From: Vannielia sp.
Lineage (GTDB): Bacteria > Pseudomonadota > Alphaproteobacteria > Rhodobacterales > Rhodobacteraceae
Direction of reading: 5' to 3'
DNA: 64,000 nucleotides
NCBI RefSeq assembly: GCF_029212645.1
Contig: NZ_JARGND010000002.1
Location: 58,292 to 122,291 of the forward strand
Below the pieces are notes generated by a model. The model was not told where the DNA came from and searched no databases. It saw nothing but the letters and a program-made list of their open reading frames with translations. The position numbers and the translations under genes were made by a program. This document shows positions 6,322 to 15,305 of the stretch, in pieces. How positions within the stretch are numbered: the stretch's first letter is position 1; each line of letters begins with the position of its first letter.

Positions 6322-9314
6322 GCACCCGTCTCGCCACGGGCGGCACCCGGTTAAACCGCGCCCGCCAGGTTGAATTTACCTTCAATGGCAAGCGTTTGCA
6401 CGGGTTTGAAGGCGATACCCTCGCCTCCGCTCTGCTCGCAAATGACCAGCTCTTGATGGGCCGCAGCTTCAAGTATCACCGCCCGCGCGGCGTGGTCGCT
6501 TCGGGCGCGGAGGAGCCTAACGCGCTGGTCGGTCTGGGCGAGGGCACTCGTTTTGAGCCAAACCAACGCGCCACCACCACCGAGCTGTTTCACGGCCTCA
6601 TCGCCGAGTCGCAAAACCACTGGCCCAGCCTTGATTTTGACATTGGCGCGATCAACAGCAAACTCTCCCGCTTTCTGCCCGCAGGCTTTTATTACAAGAC
6701 CTTCATGGCCCCCCGCGCCGCGTGGAAACACCTGTTTGAGCCGATCATCCGCAAAAGCGCGGGCCTTGGCCGCCCCACCGAACCGGGCGATCCTGACCGC
6801 TATGAGCACTTTCATATCCACCTTGATCTGCTGATCGTGGGCGGCGGCATCGCCGGGCTTCAGGCCGCCCTGGTCGCCGCTGAAACCGGCCGCAAGGTGC
6901 TGCTGATCGAGCAAGAGGCCCATTGGGGCGGGCGTGCCGTGGTGGATGGTGTCAAGATCGAGGGCAAGACCGCCGCCGAATGGGTGGCCGAAACCGTTGA
7001 AAAGCTAACAGAATATCCCAATGTCGCCCTGCGAACGCGCTTCATGGGCTCAGGCGTATATGACCACGGCTATGCGCTCGCCTATGAGCGCGTGTCCGAT
7101 CACGCCCCAGCCACTGGTGGCCCCCGCCACCGGCTCTGGCGCATCCGCACTGGCCAGATCATCACCGCCACCGGCGCGCTGGAACGCCCGCTCAGCTTTG
7201 CGGGCAATGATACCCCCGGCGTCATGCTCGCCTCGGCCGTGCGCGACTACGTTGAAAGCTACGGCGTCAGCCCCGGTGATCGCACCGTGGTCGTCACAAA
7301 TAACGATGATGCTTACCGCACCGCGCTGTCCCTTCACCAAGCGGGCCTCACCGTCCCCGCCGTGATCGACGCCCGCGCCATGGTTAACGGCCCCCTTGTG
7401 GAGGCCGTAAAAGCCGCCGGTATCCGCGTCGAAACCGGCAAAGGCATCGCTTCAGCTTCAGGCGGCAAGCGCTTGAAATCCGTTGATATCTGCGCGCAAG
7501 CGGGTGAGGGCGCGGTGCTCGAGAGCATAGCGTGCGATGCCTTAGCCATGTCCGGCGGCTGGAGCCCGGTGGTGCATCTCTGGAGCCATTGTGGTGGTAA
7601 GTTATTGTGGTCAAACGACTATTTCCACTTCCACCCCGATGAAACCCGTTTCCCGACCGATGACAAAGGCGCGCAATACGTCCGCACCGCCGGCATTGCG
7701 TCCGGCGCCATGCGATCCGCTGATGTGCTTGAAAACGCAGCACAATCCGCTGCCGCCGCGCTCGGCGTCACCGCCCCCAAAGCCGCCAGCGCCACCGACG
7801 ATGATGAAGGCCCAATGGCCCCCGTCTGGGTCATGCCGCAAGGGGCAGGAAAAGCGAAAAAATCCAAGATGTGGCTGGACTTCCAGAACGATGTTAAAGT
7901 GAGTGACGTCGAGCTGGCCGCCCAGGAAGGCTACAAATCCGTCGAGCACACCAAACGCTACACCACCCTCGGCATGGCAACGGATCAGGGAAAGCTAAGC
8001 AATATCAACGGCCTCGCCGTGCTTTCGCAAGCGCTCAACCAGCCGATTCCCGAGACCGGCACCACCACCTTCCGCCCGCCCTACACCCCCATCTCGCTCG
8101 CCTCCATCGCAGGCCCGGCACGCGGTAACACCTTCCAACCATTGAGAAAAACGCCGATCCAATCCTGGCATGATGCCCACGGCGCCGATTACGAGCCCGT
8201 CGGCCAATGGCGCCGCCCCTTCTGCTACAAGAAACCGGGCGAAACCCGCGAAGAAGCTGTTTCAAGAGAGGTCCGTAACACACGGGAATCCCTTGGACTT
8301 CTGGATGCTTCCACCCTCGGCAAAATCCTCGTCAAAGGCCCCGACGCGGGCAAGTTTCTTGATATGCTTTACACCAACATGATGAGCACCCTGAAACCCG
8401 GCAAATGCCGCTATGGCCTGATGTGCAACGAAAACGGCTTCCTGATCGATGATGGCGTTGTCGCAAAGCTCAGCGAAAACAGCTACTTGGTCCACACCAC
8501 CACCGGCGGCGCCGATCACATCCATGCCCATATGGAGGATTGGCTGCAATGCGAGTGGTGGGATTGGCAGGTTTACACCGCCAACCTCACCGAAGCCTAC
8601 GCCCAGATCGCCGTGGTTGGCCCCAACGCCCGGAAATTGCTTGAAAAACTCGGCGGCCTTGATGTCTCCAAAGAGGCGCTGCCGTTCATGGGCTGGGTGG
8701 AGGGGGAGCTTGCTGGCCTTCCGGTGCGCGCCTATCGCATCAGCTTCTCGGGTGAGCTCAGCTATGAGCTCGCCGTGCCCGCAAACCAGGGCCTCGCCTT
8801 GTGGAAAACACTTGTAGATCAAGGCGCTGAATGGGGCATCTCCCCTTATGGCACCGAGGCGCTGCACATTCTGCGGGCCGAAAAGGGCTTCATCATGATC
8901 GGGGATGAGACTGATGGCACGGTGATCCCGCAGGATCTTAATCTTCACTGGGCAATCTCCAAGAAGAAGGAGGATTTCCTCGGCAAACGGGCACAGGAGC
9001 GCAGCCATATGGCCGATCCTGATCGTTGGAAGCTGGTCGGCCTGCAAACCCTTGATGGTTCCACGCTCCCCGACGGCGCCTATGCGCTGGACGAGGGCGC
9101 CAATGAGAACGGCCAGCGCAACACGCAAGGCCGCGTCACCTCGACCTACCATTCGCCCACGTTCGGGCGCGGCATCGCCATGGGCCTTGTGCGCCATGGG
9201 CCGGACCGCATGGGCGAGGTGCTGAAGTTCAACAAGGTTGATGGCTCAACCATAGAGGCCAAGCTGGTTGATCCGGTGCTCTATGACCCGGAAGGGGAGA
9301 AACAAAATGTCTGA
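6318..9314 (+). CDS. soxA: Sarcosine oxidase alpha subunit
   Basis: Large subunit that binds NAD(H) and tetrahydrofolate and forms the folate site for the one-carbon unit. I prefer the GTG at 6318, which overlaps the soxD stop, giving 998 residues, the usual size. Order: N-terminal ferredoxin-like domain (VEFTFNGKRLHGFEGDTLA), Rossmann motif LLIVGGGIAGLQAAL near residue 170, central pyridine-nucleotide oxidoreductase region, then a C-terminal aminomethyltransferase (GCV_T-like) domain from about residue 610. That last domain contains LGLLDASTLGKILVKGPDA and GELSYELAVPA. Confidence 0.96.
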   Translation: MSTRLATGGTRLNRARQVEFTFNGKRLHGFEGDTLASALLANDQLLMGRSFKYHRPRGVVASGAEEPNALVGLGEGTRFEPNQRATTTELFHGLIAESQNHWPSLDFDIGAINSKLSRFLPAGFYYKTFMAPRAAWKHLFEPIIRKSAGLGRPTEPGDPDRYEHFHIHLDLLIVGGGIAGLQAALVAAETGRKVLLIEQEAHWGGRAVVDGVKIEGKTAAEWVAETVEKLTEYPNVALRTRFMGSGVYDHGYALAYERVSDHAPATGGPRHRLWRIRTGQIITATGALERPLSFAGNDTPGVMLASAVRDYVESYGVSPGDRTVVVTNNDDAYRTALSLHQAGLTVPAVIDARAMVNGPLVEAVKAAGIRVETGKGIASASGGKRLKSVDICAQAGEGAVLESIACDALAMSGGWSPVVHLWSHCGGKLLWSNDYFHFHPDETRFPTDDKGAQYVRTAGIASGAMRSADVLENAAQSAAAALGVTAPKAASATDDDEGPMAPVWVMPQGAGKAKKSKMWLDFQNDVKVSDVELAAQEGYKSVEHTKRYTTLGMATDQGKLSNINGLAVLSQALNQPIPETGTTTFRPPYTPISLASIAGPARGNTFQPLRKTPIQSWHDAHGADYEPVGQWRRPFCYKKPGETREEAVSREVRNTRESLGLLDASTLGKILVKGPDAGKFLDMLYTNMMSTLKPGKCRYGLMCNENGFLIDDGVVAKLSENSYLVHTTTGGADHIHAHMEDWLQCEWWDWQVYTANLTEAYAQIAVVGPNARKLLEKLGGLDVSKEALPFMGWVEGELAGLPVRAYRISFSGELSYELAVPANQGLALWKTLVDQGAEWGISPYGTEALHILRAEKGFIMIGDETDGTVIPQDLNLHWAISKKKEDFLGKRAQERSHMADPDRWKLVGLQTLDGSTLPDGAYALDEGANENGQRNTQGRVTSTYHSPTFGRGIAMGLVRHGPDRMGEVLKFNKVDGSTIEAKLVDPVLYDPEGEKQNV

Positions 9315-9885
9315 AGCGCGTTTGCACACCCCGCTCGGTGGGGCCGGGTTCAAGGGCTATGTCTCGTTCACCGAGGTGGCGCCAACCGGCATGATCGCCC
9401 TGCGCGGCGACCTCGCCAATGCCACCGTGGCAGAGGCCGTTGAAGCGGCAACAGGGCAGGGGATGCCCGCCGCCCGCCGCATCGAAGGTGGCCTAGATGG
9501 CGGCGCTGCATGGGCTTCGCCGGATGAGCTGTTGCTATTCGTGCCCCAGGCCGAGGCCGCCGAGCGCACAGCGGCGCTGGCAGAGGCGCTGGCCACGCAG
9601 CACGCGCTTGTTGCCGATGTGTCTGACATGCGCGCGGCTTTTACGCTCAAAGGCGCTCATCTGCGCGACATGCTAGCCAAGCTTACCCCGGCTGACCTTT
9701 CGCCCGAGACCCTGCCGTCAGGAGAGTTTCGCCGCACCCACCTAGGCCAGATCGCCGCCGCCTTCTGGTTTGAAGCCGAGGAAACGGCGCATCTGATCTG
9801 CTTCCGCTCGGTTGCAGACTATGCGTTCGACCTGCTGAAAGAGGCCTCGGAGCCGGGTGGCGAGGTTGGCTATTTCTCCATATAG
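9307..9885 (+). CDS. soxG: Sarcosine oxidase gamma subunit
   Basis: A 192-residue structural subunit of the complex, beginning MSEARLHTPLGGAG. The ATG at 9307 lies eight bases inside the soxA end, with AAGGGGAGA as ribosome site, so it is coupled to soxA. The LKGAHLRDMLAKLTPADLSPETL and FRRTHLGQIAAAFWFE segments (each read in parts) are typical of SoxG. The gene ends 9 bp before the convergent glycosyltransferase gene and no terminator is visible in the gap. Confidence 0.93.
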   Translation: MSEARLHTPLGGAGFKGYVSFTEVAPTGMIALRGDLANATVAEAVEAATGQGMPAARRIEGGLDGGAAWASPDELLLFVPQAEAAERTAALAEALATQHALVADVSDMRAAFTLKGAHLRDMLAKLTPADLSPETLPSGEFRRTHLGQIAAAFWFEAEETAHLICFRSVADYAFDLLKEASEPGGEVGYFSI

Positions 9886-9894
9886 GTCAAAGGT

Positions 9895-10950
9895 TTAGGC
9901 GGCCTTTTCGTCCTTCTTTCGATCTTTCTTGCCGTCCTCTTTTTTCTCGTCCGTCTCTTCTTCCTCATACTCGCCGGTTTCGATGAAGTGGGCGAGCTTG
10001 GGGTCCTGCATTTGATACTCGATCGAGCGTCGGCAGGTCTCAAGGCAGGCGCGATGCAGCGCGGCGAGGTCATCATCGCGCAGCAGCTCCGCCACGGCTT
10101 CGGCGAGGCCATCTGTCAGGATCGAGCTGTCTTCGCAGGCGTTCAGATCATTCTTGTGCCAATAGCCCATATCGATCCGGTCGGTGTTTTTGGAGTTGGC
10201 GGTGCCGCGCAGGCGTTTAAGCAAAAACTCCTCGCGGCTCTTGATCGCGTAGTGGTTCACCTGGCCAAACTCGTAGCTCACGTTGTGCTTGTTTGAGCGC
10301 CAGCCTTTTTCAAGGATCTTGTCATCCAGCCGTTCCCCGCCGCCATTCACCCAGCAGCGCATTCCCGGCACGATCTCGGTCTTTTTCTCGAACTTCGGGC
10401 GATGCACGCCGAAATAGCCGAACCGCTTTGGATCAAACACGGTTTTGAAGCCCCAGCACAGCCCGTTTTCTGGCTCCAGCAGGGTGGCCCCTTGGGTAAA
10501 CCGCTCGGTGACAAGCTCGTCTGGCGCCATATGGGCATGGCCGTTTGAGCCCATGAACCGCCAGTTCAGCGAGATCGCCTCGGTGCCCGGCGGGCAGGCC
10601 TCAACCAGCGCGTCAATCGAGTGATCGCCCACATGGATATTGAGGAATTCATCGGCATCAATCACCGCCAGCCAATCCATCTCGCGCACCAATGCGTCCT
10701 TGTTGGCGCGGCTATAGGCGGCGCGCTGCGGATCCATCCTTGGCCCGAGCGGATTGTCAAAGTGGCGGATCACGCCAAGCTGGTCCAACCGGTTGAGCAT
10801 CAGGTTCGAGCCGTCGCTGCAATCGTTTGAATAGATGAGGAAATCGGTGAAGCCGATCATTTTGTGATAGGCGATCCACTCCAGCAGATAAGGCCCCTCG
10901 TTCTTCATCGCGGTGAGGACCATCTTGCGTTGTGGGGCGTGCTTGTTCAT
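9895..10950 (-). CDS. Glycosyltransferase family 2-like protein (PF13704 type), charged tail
   Basis: A 351-residue GT-A fold protein. It starts MVLTAMKNEGPYLLEWIAYH, the signature of the Glyco_tranf_2_4 group, then FLIYSNDCSDGSN and the metal-binding DxD region VIDADEFLNIHVG. RWRSNKHN-like and NHYAIKSREEFLLKR segments follow. The last 30 residues are almost all Lys, Glu and Asp and probably disordered. It overlaps the upstream paralogue by four bases. The donor and acceptor sugars cannot be read from sequence; a role in surface polysaccharide is inference. Confidence 0.82.
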   Translation of the reverse strand: MNKHAPQRKMVLTAMKNEGPYLLEWIAYHKMIGFTDFLIYSNDCSDGSNLMLNRLDQLGVIRHFDNPLGPRMDPQRAAYSRANKDALVREMDWLAVIDADEFLNIHVGDHSIDALVEACPPGTEAISLNWRFMGSNGHAHMAPDELVTERFTQGATLLEPENGLCWGFKTVFDPKRFGYFGVHRPKFEKKTEIVPGMRCWVNGGGERLDDKILEKGWRSNKHNVSYEFGQVNHYAIKSREEFLLKRLRGTANSKNTDRIDMGYWHKNDLNACEDSSILTDGLAEAVAELLRDDDLAALHRACLETCRRSIEYQMQDPKLAHFIETGEYEEEETDEKKEDGKKDRKKDEKAA

Positions 10951-12500
10951 TCGGCGGGGGGCCTTCCCTTGATCGGGGTGTCGCTGAGGATCCTGACCCG
11001 GACCCGTTTCTTCGCTGGGGTCGCTCCGGCCTCGGCTGGCGAGGCGGAGCGTGACCTTTTTGGGGGCGCACCCCCAATCCGGGTGGCAGCGGTTTCACCC
11101 TTTTTGCTTGATTTGCTCGCAGTGGCGGCCTTTTCGGCGCGCATGGCGGCCATTTCGGCATGGCCTTCACGCATCTTCTGTTCGATCAGAACGCGGGTTT
11201 CTTCGGGGATCGCCTCTTCGTCGGAAATCCGGTCTTCGACCTGCTCTCCCTCGCCAGCGGCGGCGGCAAGGGCTTGTTCCCGCTCGTTTTTTACGCGCAT
11301 CTTGGCGTTTTTGGTGCCCGCGACCAGCAGCGCGATCTCCCGATCAGGCACCCCGGCCTCCTGCATTTCCTTGATCTTCTGTTGCCAGATCTTGGGCAGG
11401 TGTTTGGTAAAGAGCACCTCGTTCAGCTTGTCGATCGGGATGGCGGAGGCTTCGCGCAGCTCTTCCAGCCATTGATCGTATTCGCCGGTGTGGCGCAGCG
11501 ATTCAACCCGGTGGTAATGGTAGATCAGCGCCTCTTCCTGCAAGCGGCGCAGTTCATCATCCTTCAACATAGCTTCCATGAGCCGCTTGGTGGCGCGGGC
11601 ATGGCGGGTGGCGTTGGTGGCCTTGATCTCGTTGCGGTCGAAAATGGCGAAGTAGCCGGCGTTATACTTGTCGGCCTTGTTGTTCACATTGCCGCGCATC
11701 CGGCGCAGCAGATAGGCCTCGTAGCTTTTTACGCCGTAGTGGTTCAACTCGACCAGATCATAGCCCAGCGACTTGCCGTTCGAGCGCCAGCCGGAGAGAT
11801 TGAACTCATTGTCCACATACTCGCCAGAGCCGTTGACCCACTTTTGCTCAAGCATCTGCTGCGCGCGCTCGGGCAGGCGTTTGGCACCCTTCATATGCGG
11901 GCGGTGGATGCCGAGTTTCATCTCCTCAAACGGCTTGAACATCGTTTTGACGCCCCAGCCCTTGCGAAATCGGTCCGGCGCGGCGCGGGTGTAGCTTTCG
12001 GTGACAAGGCCGGGGTTCCAATCCACCACATCGTTGCAGCCAAAAAACCGCCAGGTGATGTTGATTGCATCGGTATCTGCGGGCAGTTGCTCCACCAGAT
12101 CCCAAATCTTGCCACGGCCGCATTTGATTGAAACAAACTCATCGGCATCCATGGTGAGGATCCACTCAGAGTTCAGCACCTGCTCGTTTTTCATCGCCAG
12201 CATCAGGGCGTTGGGCTGGGGTTTTTTGCCTTCTGGCACCTCATTGTCATAGTGATGACAATAACCCAATTCCTCCAACCGTTTCAGCATCTTGTCAGAG
12301 CCGTCGTTGCAGTTGTTGGTGTAAACGCAGATGTTATCAAAACCAACCTGACGATGGTAAGCGACCCACTCCAGCAAGCAGTGGCCCTCGTCCTTCATCA
12401 TCGACAGGATGGTAAATTTGGATGTCTCGCCGTCACTCATCGGCTGCTGCCCCCTTGGCGCGGGCTCCCCTGTGCTCATGGGCCTGCCTGTGCGGCCCAA
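10947..12500 (-). CDS. Glycosyltransferase family 2-like protein (PF13704 type), long C-terminal extension
   Basis: Paralogue of the next gene. Shared signatures are LSMMKDEGHCLLEWVAYHRQ, VYTNNCNDGSDKMLKRL, TMDADEFVSIKCG and ELNHYGVKSYEAYLLRRMRG. The product has up to 517 residues; starts at 12479 (MSTGEP) or 12440 (MSDGET) are equally possible and would remove a non-conserved leader. After the catalytic part a roughly 190-residue tail begins: first predicted helical and charged, then Ala/Lys/Ser/Pro-rich and basic (PPKRSRSASPAEAGATPAKK). The tail is unusual for a glycosyltransferase and may be disordered. Confidence 0.8.
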   Translation of the reverse strand: MGRTGRPMSTGEPAPRGQQPMSDGETSKFTILSMMKDEGHCLLEWVAYHRQVGFDNICVYTNNCNDGSDKMLKRLEELGYCHHYDNEVPEGKKPQPNALMLAMKNEQVLNSEWILTMDADEFVSIKCGRGKIWDLVEQLPADTDAINITWRFFGCNDVVDWNPGLVTESYTRAAPDRFRKGWGVKTMFKPFEEMKLGIHRPHMKGAKRLPERAQQMLEQKWVNGSGEYVDNEFNLSGWRSNGKSLGYDLVELNHYGVKSYEAYLLRRMRGNVNNKADKYNAGYFAIFDRNEIKATNATRHARATKRLMEAMLKDDELRRLQEEALIYHYHRVESLRHTGEYDQWLEELREASAIPIDKLNEVLFTKHLPKIWQQKIKEMQEAGVPDREIALLVAGTKNAKMRVKNEREQALAAAAGEGEQVEDRISDEEAIPEETRVLIEQKMREGHAEMAAMRAEKAATASKSSKKGETAATRIGGAPPKRSRSASPAEAGATPAKKRVRVRILSDTPIKGRPPAE

Positions 12501-12726
12501 ACCTCGTGCGTGGTGCTGGCCTTCAGCCTAGTCCTGCAAAGTTAACAGAGGCACAACAGCGGCCAGCAGACCCTCCCGGCGCTGATGGCCGGGTTTCTCT
12601 CAGCATACCTTAGATAGAGGTGAAGTCACCCCCCGCTTACGGCGTTGTTTCCGCTCCGCTGACAATTCTAGCCACCGTTTCCGGGCCTTTCCCGGCTATT
12701 TGCCGCCCAATCTGCCCCTCCAGCCC

Positions 12727-12756
12727 TTGACCTTGCCCGCCACCGTGCTCTTTATC
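12727..12756 (+). promoter_or_regulatory. Candidate sodB promoter
   Basis: TTGACC at 12727-12732 and TTTATC at 12751-12756 are separated by 18 bases and lie about 35 bases before the sodB start. The -35 match is good and the -10 match is poor, so this is a suggestion only. Confidence 0.3.
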
Positions 12757-12791
12757 CCCACAAGCGCATTCAACAGACAGGAGAGGCTCCA

Positions 12792-13391
12792 ATGGCTTTC
12801 GAACTTCCCGATCTTCCTTACGCCCATGACGCACTGGCCGAGCATGGCATGTCCAAGGAAACCCTCGAATATCACCACGATATCCACCACAAGGCCTATG
12901 TTGACAACGGCAACAAGGCCATCGCCGGGACCGAGTGGGAAGGCAAATCTGCCGAAGAGATCATCAAGGGCACCTATGATGCCTCCTCCGTGGCGCAGAA
13001 CGGCATCTTCAACAACATCTCGCAATTCTGGAACCACACCCAGTTCTGGGAGATGATGGGCCCCGGCAACGCCGGTATGCCCGGTGAGCTTGAGTCTGCG
13101 TTGAAAGAGGCTTTCGGTTCGGTCGACAAATTCAAGGAAGAGTTCTCCGCCGCAGGTGCAGGCCAGTTCGGCTCGGGCTGGTGCTGGCTGGTGAAAGACA
13201 GCGACGGTTCGCTCAAGGTGACCAAAACAGAGAACGGCGTGAACCCGCTCTGCTTTGGCCAAACCGCGCTGCTTGGCTGCGACGTGTGGGAGCACAGCTA
13301 CTACATTGATTTCCGCAACAAACGCCCGGCTTACCTGAGCAACTTCCTCGACAAGCTGGTCAACTGGGAAAACGTCGCCTCGCGCATGTAA
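12792..13391 (+). CDS. sodB: Iron superoxide dismutase
   Basis: Converts superoxide to O2 and H2O2 in the cytosol. The 199 residues match the Fe/Mn-SOD family. Metal ligands are visible as His28 (LEYHHDIHHKAYV), His82 (FWNHTQFW), Asp164 and His168 (CDVWEHSYY). The GAGQFGSGWCWLV segment and overall pattern favour iron. A good ribosome site (GGAGAGG) precedes the ATG. The gene is monocistronic, with a clear terminator downstream. It is a natural partner of the H2O2-producing sarcosine oxidase nearby, though no direct link is shown. Confidence 0.96.
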   Translation: MAFELPDLPYAHDALAEHGMSKETLEYHHDIHHKAYVDNGNKAIAGTEWEGKSAEEIIKGTYDASSVAQNGIFNNISQFWNHTQFWEMMGPGNAGMPGELESALKEAFGSVDKFKEEFSAAGAGQFGSGWCWLVKDSDGSLKVTKTENGVNPLCFGQTALLGCDVWEHSYYIDFRNKRPAYLSNFLDKLVNWENVASRM

Positions 13392-13417
13392 GAGCGGCAG
13401 TTTTCAAGAGGTCTGAG

Positions 13418-13442
13418 CGCCCACCTTTTCGGTGGGCGTTTT
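13418..13442 (+). terminator. Rho-independent terminator of sodB
   Basis: A perfect 8-bp stem CGCCCACC/GGTGGGCG with loop TTTTC is followed by TTTT. It lies 26 bp after the sodB stop codon. Confidence 0.85.
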
Positions 13443-13582
13443 CCTTTGCTCCGGTATCGCGAGGCTGGGTTGGTCGCCTGCGCGTAGGCAGACGACAGAG
13501 ACGAAAGAGTAGTCCTGCAACTGGCTGTGGGGCACAAACGGGCTTAGGGCCGGACTGCACCTATCCCCAAAGGGGTCCAGCC

Positions 13583-13868
13583 ATATCCGCCTCCTCTTTC
13601 TCTGCTTTCCTGGGAGCTTCAGTTCCTCGCGCCGCCATATCCGCTCAACCCTCTTATGGTTCACATGCCAGCCGGCATTGTTCAGCACACCAGCCATCAC
13701 CCGATAGCCATAGCGGCCATATTGCCGGGCCAGATCGATCACATTCACGGTCAGCCGTTCTTTATCAGCTTGGCCTCGCGGGACCTCGCGTTGTGTGGAT
13801 TGGTGCTGGCCCAGAGTTCGGCAGGCGTGGCGCTCCGATGCCGCTATCGCCATTGCTGACAAGACCAC
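13583..13868 (-). pseudogene. IS3-family transposase OrfB, N-terminal fragment
   Basis: About 95 codons match the start of the integrase-type OrfB of IS3-family elements: SERHACRTLGQHQSTQRE, ARQYGRYGYRVMAGVLNNAGW, NHKRVERIWRREELKLP. Similarity ends abruptly after KQRKRRRIWL, and the frame then runs into unrelated sequence towards the sodB terminator. The DDE catalytic core is missing, so it is dead. No matching OrfA is seen upstream. It is oriented opposite to the other transposase fragment at 14416-14862. Confidence 0.8.
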
Positions 13869-14415
13869 AGCGCTGGATTTTGGGAGTGTCAGCCGCGATA
13901 TCGACCGCGCAATCCGGAACGCGGAAGATGACGCTGAGGACTCCGTGACGGCCGTATGCGCGACACTGGAAGCAGTCTGCTGATCAATCCTCCTTGAGCT
14001 CGGTCAGAGCCTGCCGGCGAAGAAGGGTATCTTTTCGCTCGTGCGTGCCGTTCAGCAGCTGCTTGGACTCTCACCCGGGCGCACGGACCTGCCACGAGCA
14101 CGAGGAAGCGGATATGGCGCGAGCGTTAACTGGGGGAGCTGACGACTTGGTTTAGATGCGTTGAGCACGAAGGCGTCGACAGGGCGTGCCAGTGGGCTTG
14201 CAAAGCGACTTTGCTAGTTTTGTGCATCGCCTCGTGTTGATCGACCTTGAGGACAAAGCAAGAAATCGGTGTGAAATTTACGCTGAAGCGCAAAATTTTG
14301 ATAATTACGCTACAACGTAAGTTATCGTGAGCCAGGACCGTAGCGGTCTTTGGAGGTCCTACGCCCTTGTGACGCAGTATGACGAGTCCAGTTAACTTTC
14401 GCGTGCCAAGTTCGG
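13869..14415. other. Gene-free part of the insertion-sequence scar
   Basis: No protein gene is supported. The stretch is less GC-rich than its surroundings between about 14260 and 14330. It holds the tandem imperfect inverted repeats listed separately (14278-14320), which look like operator sites left without a target gene. Confidence 0.5.
14278..14320 (+). promoter_or_regulatory. Two tandem imperfect inverted repeats (orphan operator-like sites)
   Basis: TTACGCTGAAGCGCAA (14278-14293) and TTACGCTACAACGTAA (14305-14320) agree at 12 of 16 positions and start 27 bp apart. The second has TTACG/CGTAA arms. The form resembles MerR-family operators of acyl-CoA degradation genes, which is inference from memory. 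No such gene is adjacent; the next downstream sequence is transposase debris. Confidence 0.35.
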
Positions 14416-14862
14416 ATCCTCTACACCGCGTTTCTGATTGCTGAACATAAGCAGGCAGCCGTGCCGGACGCGGTGCAATCCACTGTGTATCGGGTGCTGA
14501 AGGCGCATGATCTGATCACCCGTCCTGCGTTCATCGTCATCAAGGCAGCCATCTGTCCCAAAAACCCTGACGACGGACACGCGCCATATCATCCGCAAAC
14601 CCAAGGTAAGATCGAACGATGGCCTCAAACCTTGAAGAACCGCATTTTGCTGGAAAACTACTTCCTTCCGGGTGACCTCGAAGCTCAAATCGAAGCCTTC
14701 GTCGATCACTTCAATCACCAATGTTACAATGAGAGCATCAACAACGTCACACCTTCCGACGTCTACTTCGGCCGTGACAAAGCCATTCTAAAACAAAGGG
14801 AAAGGATCAAACGAAAGACACTCGAAGCGCGACGCTTGCATCACCGCCAGAACGCCGCGTAA
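14416..14862 (+). pseudogene. IS3-family transposase, internally deleted C-terminal part
   Basis: The frame carries a middle segment (STVYRVLKAHDLITRPAFIV) joined directly to the late integrase core (APYHPQTQGKIERW, ENYFLPGDLEAQIEAFVDHF, PSDVYFGRDKAILKQRERI). The intervening region with the first two catalytic Asp residues is absent. In its place is a 22-bp sequence (14558-14579) identical to one just beyond the gene end. The fragment is therefore a deletion remnant and not functional. Its C-terminal stop at 14860-14862 looks natural for this family. Confidence 0.85.
14558..14579 (+). repeat. 22-bp direct repeat, internal copy (IS end-like)
   Basis: A 22-base sequence beginning CCAAAAACCCTGACG and ending CGACGGACA, identical to 14915-14936. 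It sits exactly at the deletion joint inside the transposase remnant. The CA end is what an IS3-family terminal repeat would show. Confidence 0.75.
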
Positions 14863-14914
14863 TCAAACCAACCAGATGAGCCAAACGCTCTCTTAGTTTG
14901 CGCCGCCATTGGTG

Positions 14915-14936
14915 CCAAAAACCCTGACGACGGACA
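14915..14936 (+). repeat. 22-bp direct repeat, probable right end of the IS
   Basis: Same 22 bases as 14558-14579, 52 bp after the transposase stop, ending in CA, as expected for the right terminal repeat of an IS3-family element. I could not find the complementary left end upstream. Confidence 0.65.
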
Positions 14937-15305
14937 GGCACCGTCACTCACGCGGACGCATACCGATGCAGATAACTGAAATTTAGCGCGACCGAAGCGG
15001 CTTTCAGCCCATAGCTGCTGCCATTGACCAACCAATTAGGATGCCGCGTTGCGGCCCGCCAAACCGGTCGTTCGCTGGAGTACCCCCCTGGGTGGCCCCC
15101 AACTGGGATTGTATTGTCCCGTTTGGAATTCATCCCGTTTCTGGTCCGGTCTTCATGCGACCTTTCGGGTTTGTGGGGGTCTTCAACTGTGGCATCAGAG
15201 ATCATCGCGGCGGCCAAATCTGAGCGATAGGATCGCCTAGCGCTGCCCATTACGACCGCTTGCAATTCTGCTGTGCGGCAGAAGTCATAAAATCACGTCT
15301 CAAAT
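14937..15305. other. Gene-free stretch after the IS remnant
   Basis: Several overlapping open frames occur on both strands but none shows a known motif or a plausible ribosome site. I see no repeat or terminator. Probably degraded sequence between the IS remnant and the glycosyltransferase gene. Confidence 0.45.

Noticed and set aside
14461-14862. Intact small transposase gene
   Set aside because: It lacks the first two catalytic Asp regions and is joined through an IS-end sequence; it is a deletion remnant.
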